From assembly GCF_000247815.1 (NCBI RefSeq), contig NC_021684.1, positions 8,999,430 through 9,063,429 of the forward strand: a stretch of DNA of 64,000 nt, written 5' to 3'. This stretch comes from Ficedula albicollis (lineage: Eukaryota; Chordata; Aves; Passeriformes; Muscicapidae). The translations under genes and the position numbers were made by a program. The notes beneath the pieces are model-generated. The model was not told the DNA's origin. It did no database searches and worked only from the letters and a program-made list of their open reading frames with translations. Below, piece after piece: positions 63,501 through 64,000 of the stretch (positions are counted from its first letter, which is position 1; each line of letters begins with the position of its first letter).

Positions 63501-64000
63501 AATAGTGTTAACAACTTTTTAGATTACTGTAACATTCAAACGTGGCTTTCACATGGGTCTTATATTCTGTGCTGGCTGTGACTGATTTATTGCATTCTAC
63601 TCACAATTAATATCAATTAACATCAGTAATATATTATGTCTTATTTTAATATCTTATTGGTAGAGGTACAAAATCAGGACTGTGAAAGGTAGAACGTTTT
63701 TACTAATGAGTATTACTATCTTTTGCGTTTAAGATACTAGATTTCAAAGGACAAGACAGAGCAGTCAAGATTCTAATTTTCCTTGACAGATTTATATCCA
63801 TGAAAATTTAGTTAGCATTAAACTAAATGGAACATAATTACATATGTTTGTAAATAAATAAGCACACAGTTAGATCCCTTTGCACAGGATTGTAGAAAAC
63901 ACTTTTATTTTACCTGGAAGTTTGATATCTCCAATTCGGATAATGTGAGGCCAGTGCTGAAGTGTTTTAGCAAAAAAGGGATTTGTCACCCCTAGAATGA
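57556..64000 (-). CDS. DENND6A: DENN domain-containing protein 6A, last nine coding exons
   Basis: Guanine-nucleotide exchange factor for Rab14 on recycling endosomes. Exons: 63914-64000 (open at the edge), 62145-62210, 61991-62055, 61262-61351, 60524-60577, 60334-60443, 59683-59785, 58166-58240, 57556-57687 (TGA at 57556-57558). They join in phase and give 259 residues, a bit under half of the protein. Recognisable stretches: [103 protein letters not shown] and the C-terminus [16 protein letters not shown]. These cover the later part of the tripartite DENN module and the C-terminal tail. DENND6A over DENND6B rests on remembered similarity plus the ARF4 neighbourhood. No lesion seen. Confidence 0.94.
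62211..63913 (-). other. DENND6A: DENND6A intron, nothing recognised
   Basis: A 1.7-kb AT-rich intron between exons 62145-62210 and 63914-64000. I found no exon, RNA gene, CR1 fragment or tandem duplication in it. Confidence 0.5.

Overview
The window is vertebrate nuclear DNA and almost certainly avian. It holds multi-exon genes with GT/AG introns, two avian-type CR1 LINE remnants, CpG-island promoters and the gene order DNAH12 - PDE12 - ARF4 - DENND6A, which matches human 3p14.3. Species cannot be named from the sequence alone.

Layout. Positions 1-30.6 kb (minus strand): 5' half of DNAH12, an axonemal inner-arm dynein heavy chain. I could place 39 coding exons whose splice phases all agree, giving 2070 codons from the start ATG (29323) into the AAA3 domain, which runs off the left edge. 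A non-coding first exon ends at 30476. Positions 30.5-31.2 kb: short head-to-head promoter shared with PDE12. Positions 31.2-35.5 kb (plus): PDE12, a mitochondrial 2'-phosphodiesterase/poly(A) nuclease in three exons; its start codon is lost in a long G tract and exon 1 is interrupted by a second one. Positions 35.5-42.8 kb: PDE12 3' UTR and intergenic DNA with a 480-bp tandem duplication. Positions 42.8-54.5 kb (minus): ARF4, a small GTPase. Exons 2-6 are intact; exon 1 (67 coding nt by arithmetic) is not found and probably lies in one of two G tracts in its CpG-island promoter. Positions 55.0-55.2 kb: CR1 fragment. Positions 55.8-64 kb (minus): last nine coding exons of DENND6A (259 residues) plus its 3' UTR.

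The genes are not a pathway unit. ARF4 and DENND6A both act in membrane traffic, PDE12 in mitochondrial RNA turnover and DNAH12 in cilia.

Most notable points: (1) four pure-G runs of 324-649 nt and one of 19 nt, all G on the plus strand and all in GC-rich promoter or first-exon DNA, which look like sequencing or assembly artefacts that break PDE12 and hide ARF4 exon 1; (2) an unusual number of two-copy tandem duplications (38-480 bp); (3) a ZNF143/THAP11-type SBS motif and two CREB3/XBP1-type elements upstream of ARF4; (4) a 450-bp GGAA microsatellite in DNAH12 intron 1. I found no convincing new biological system.
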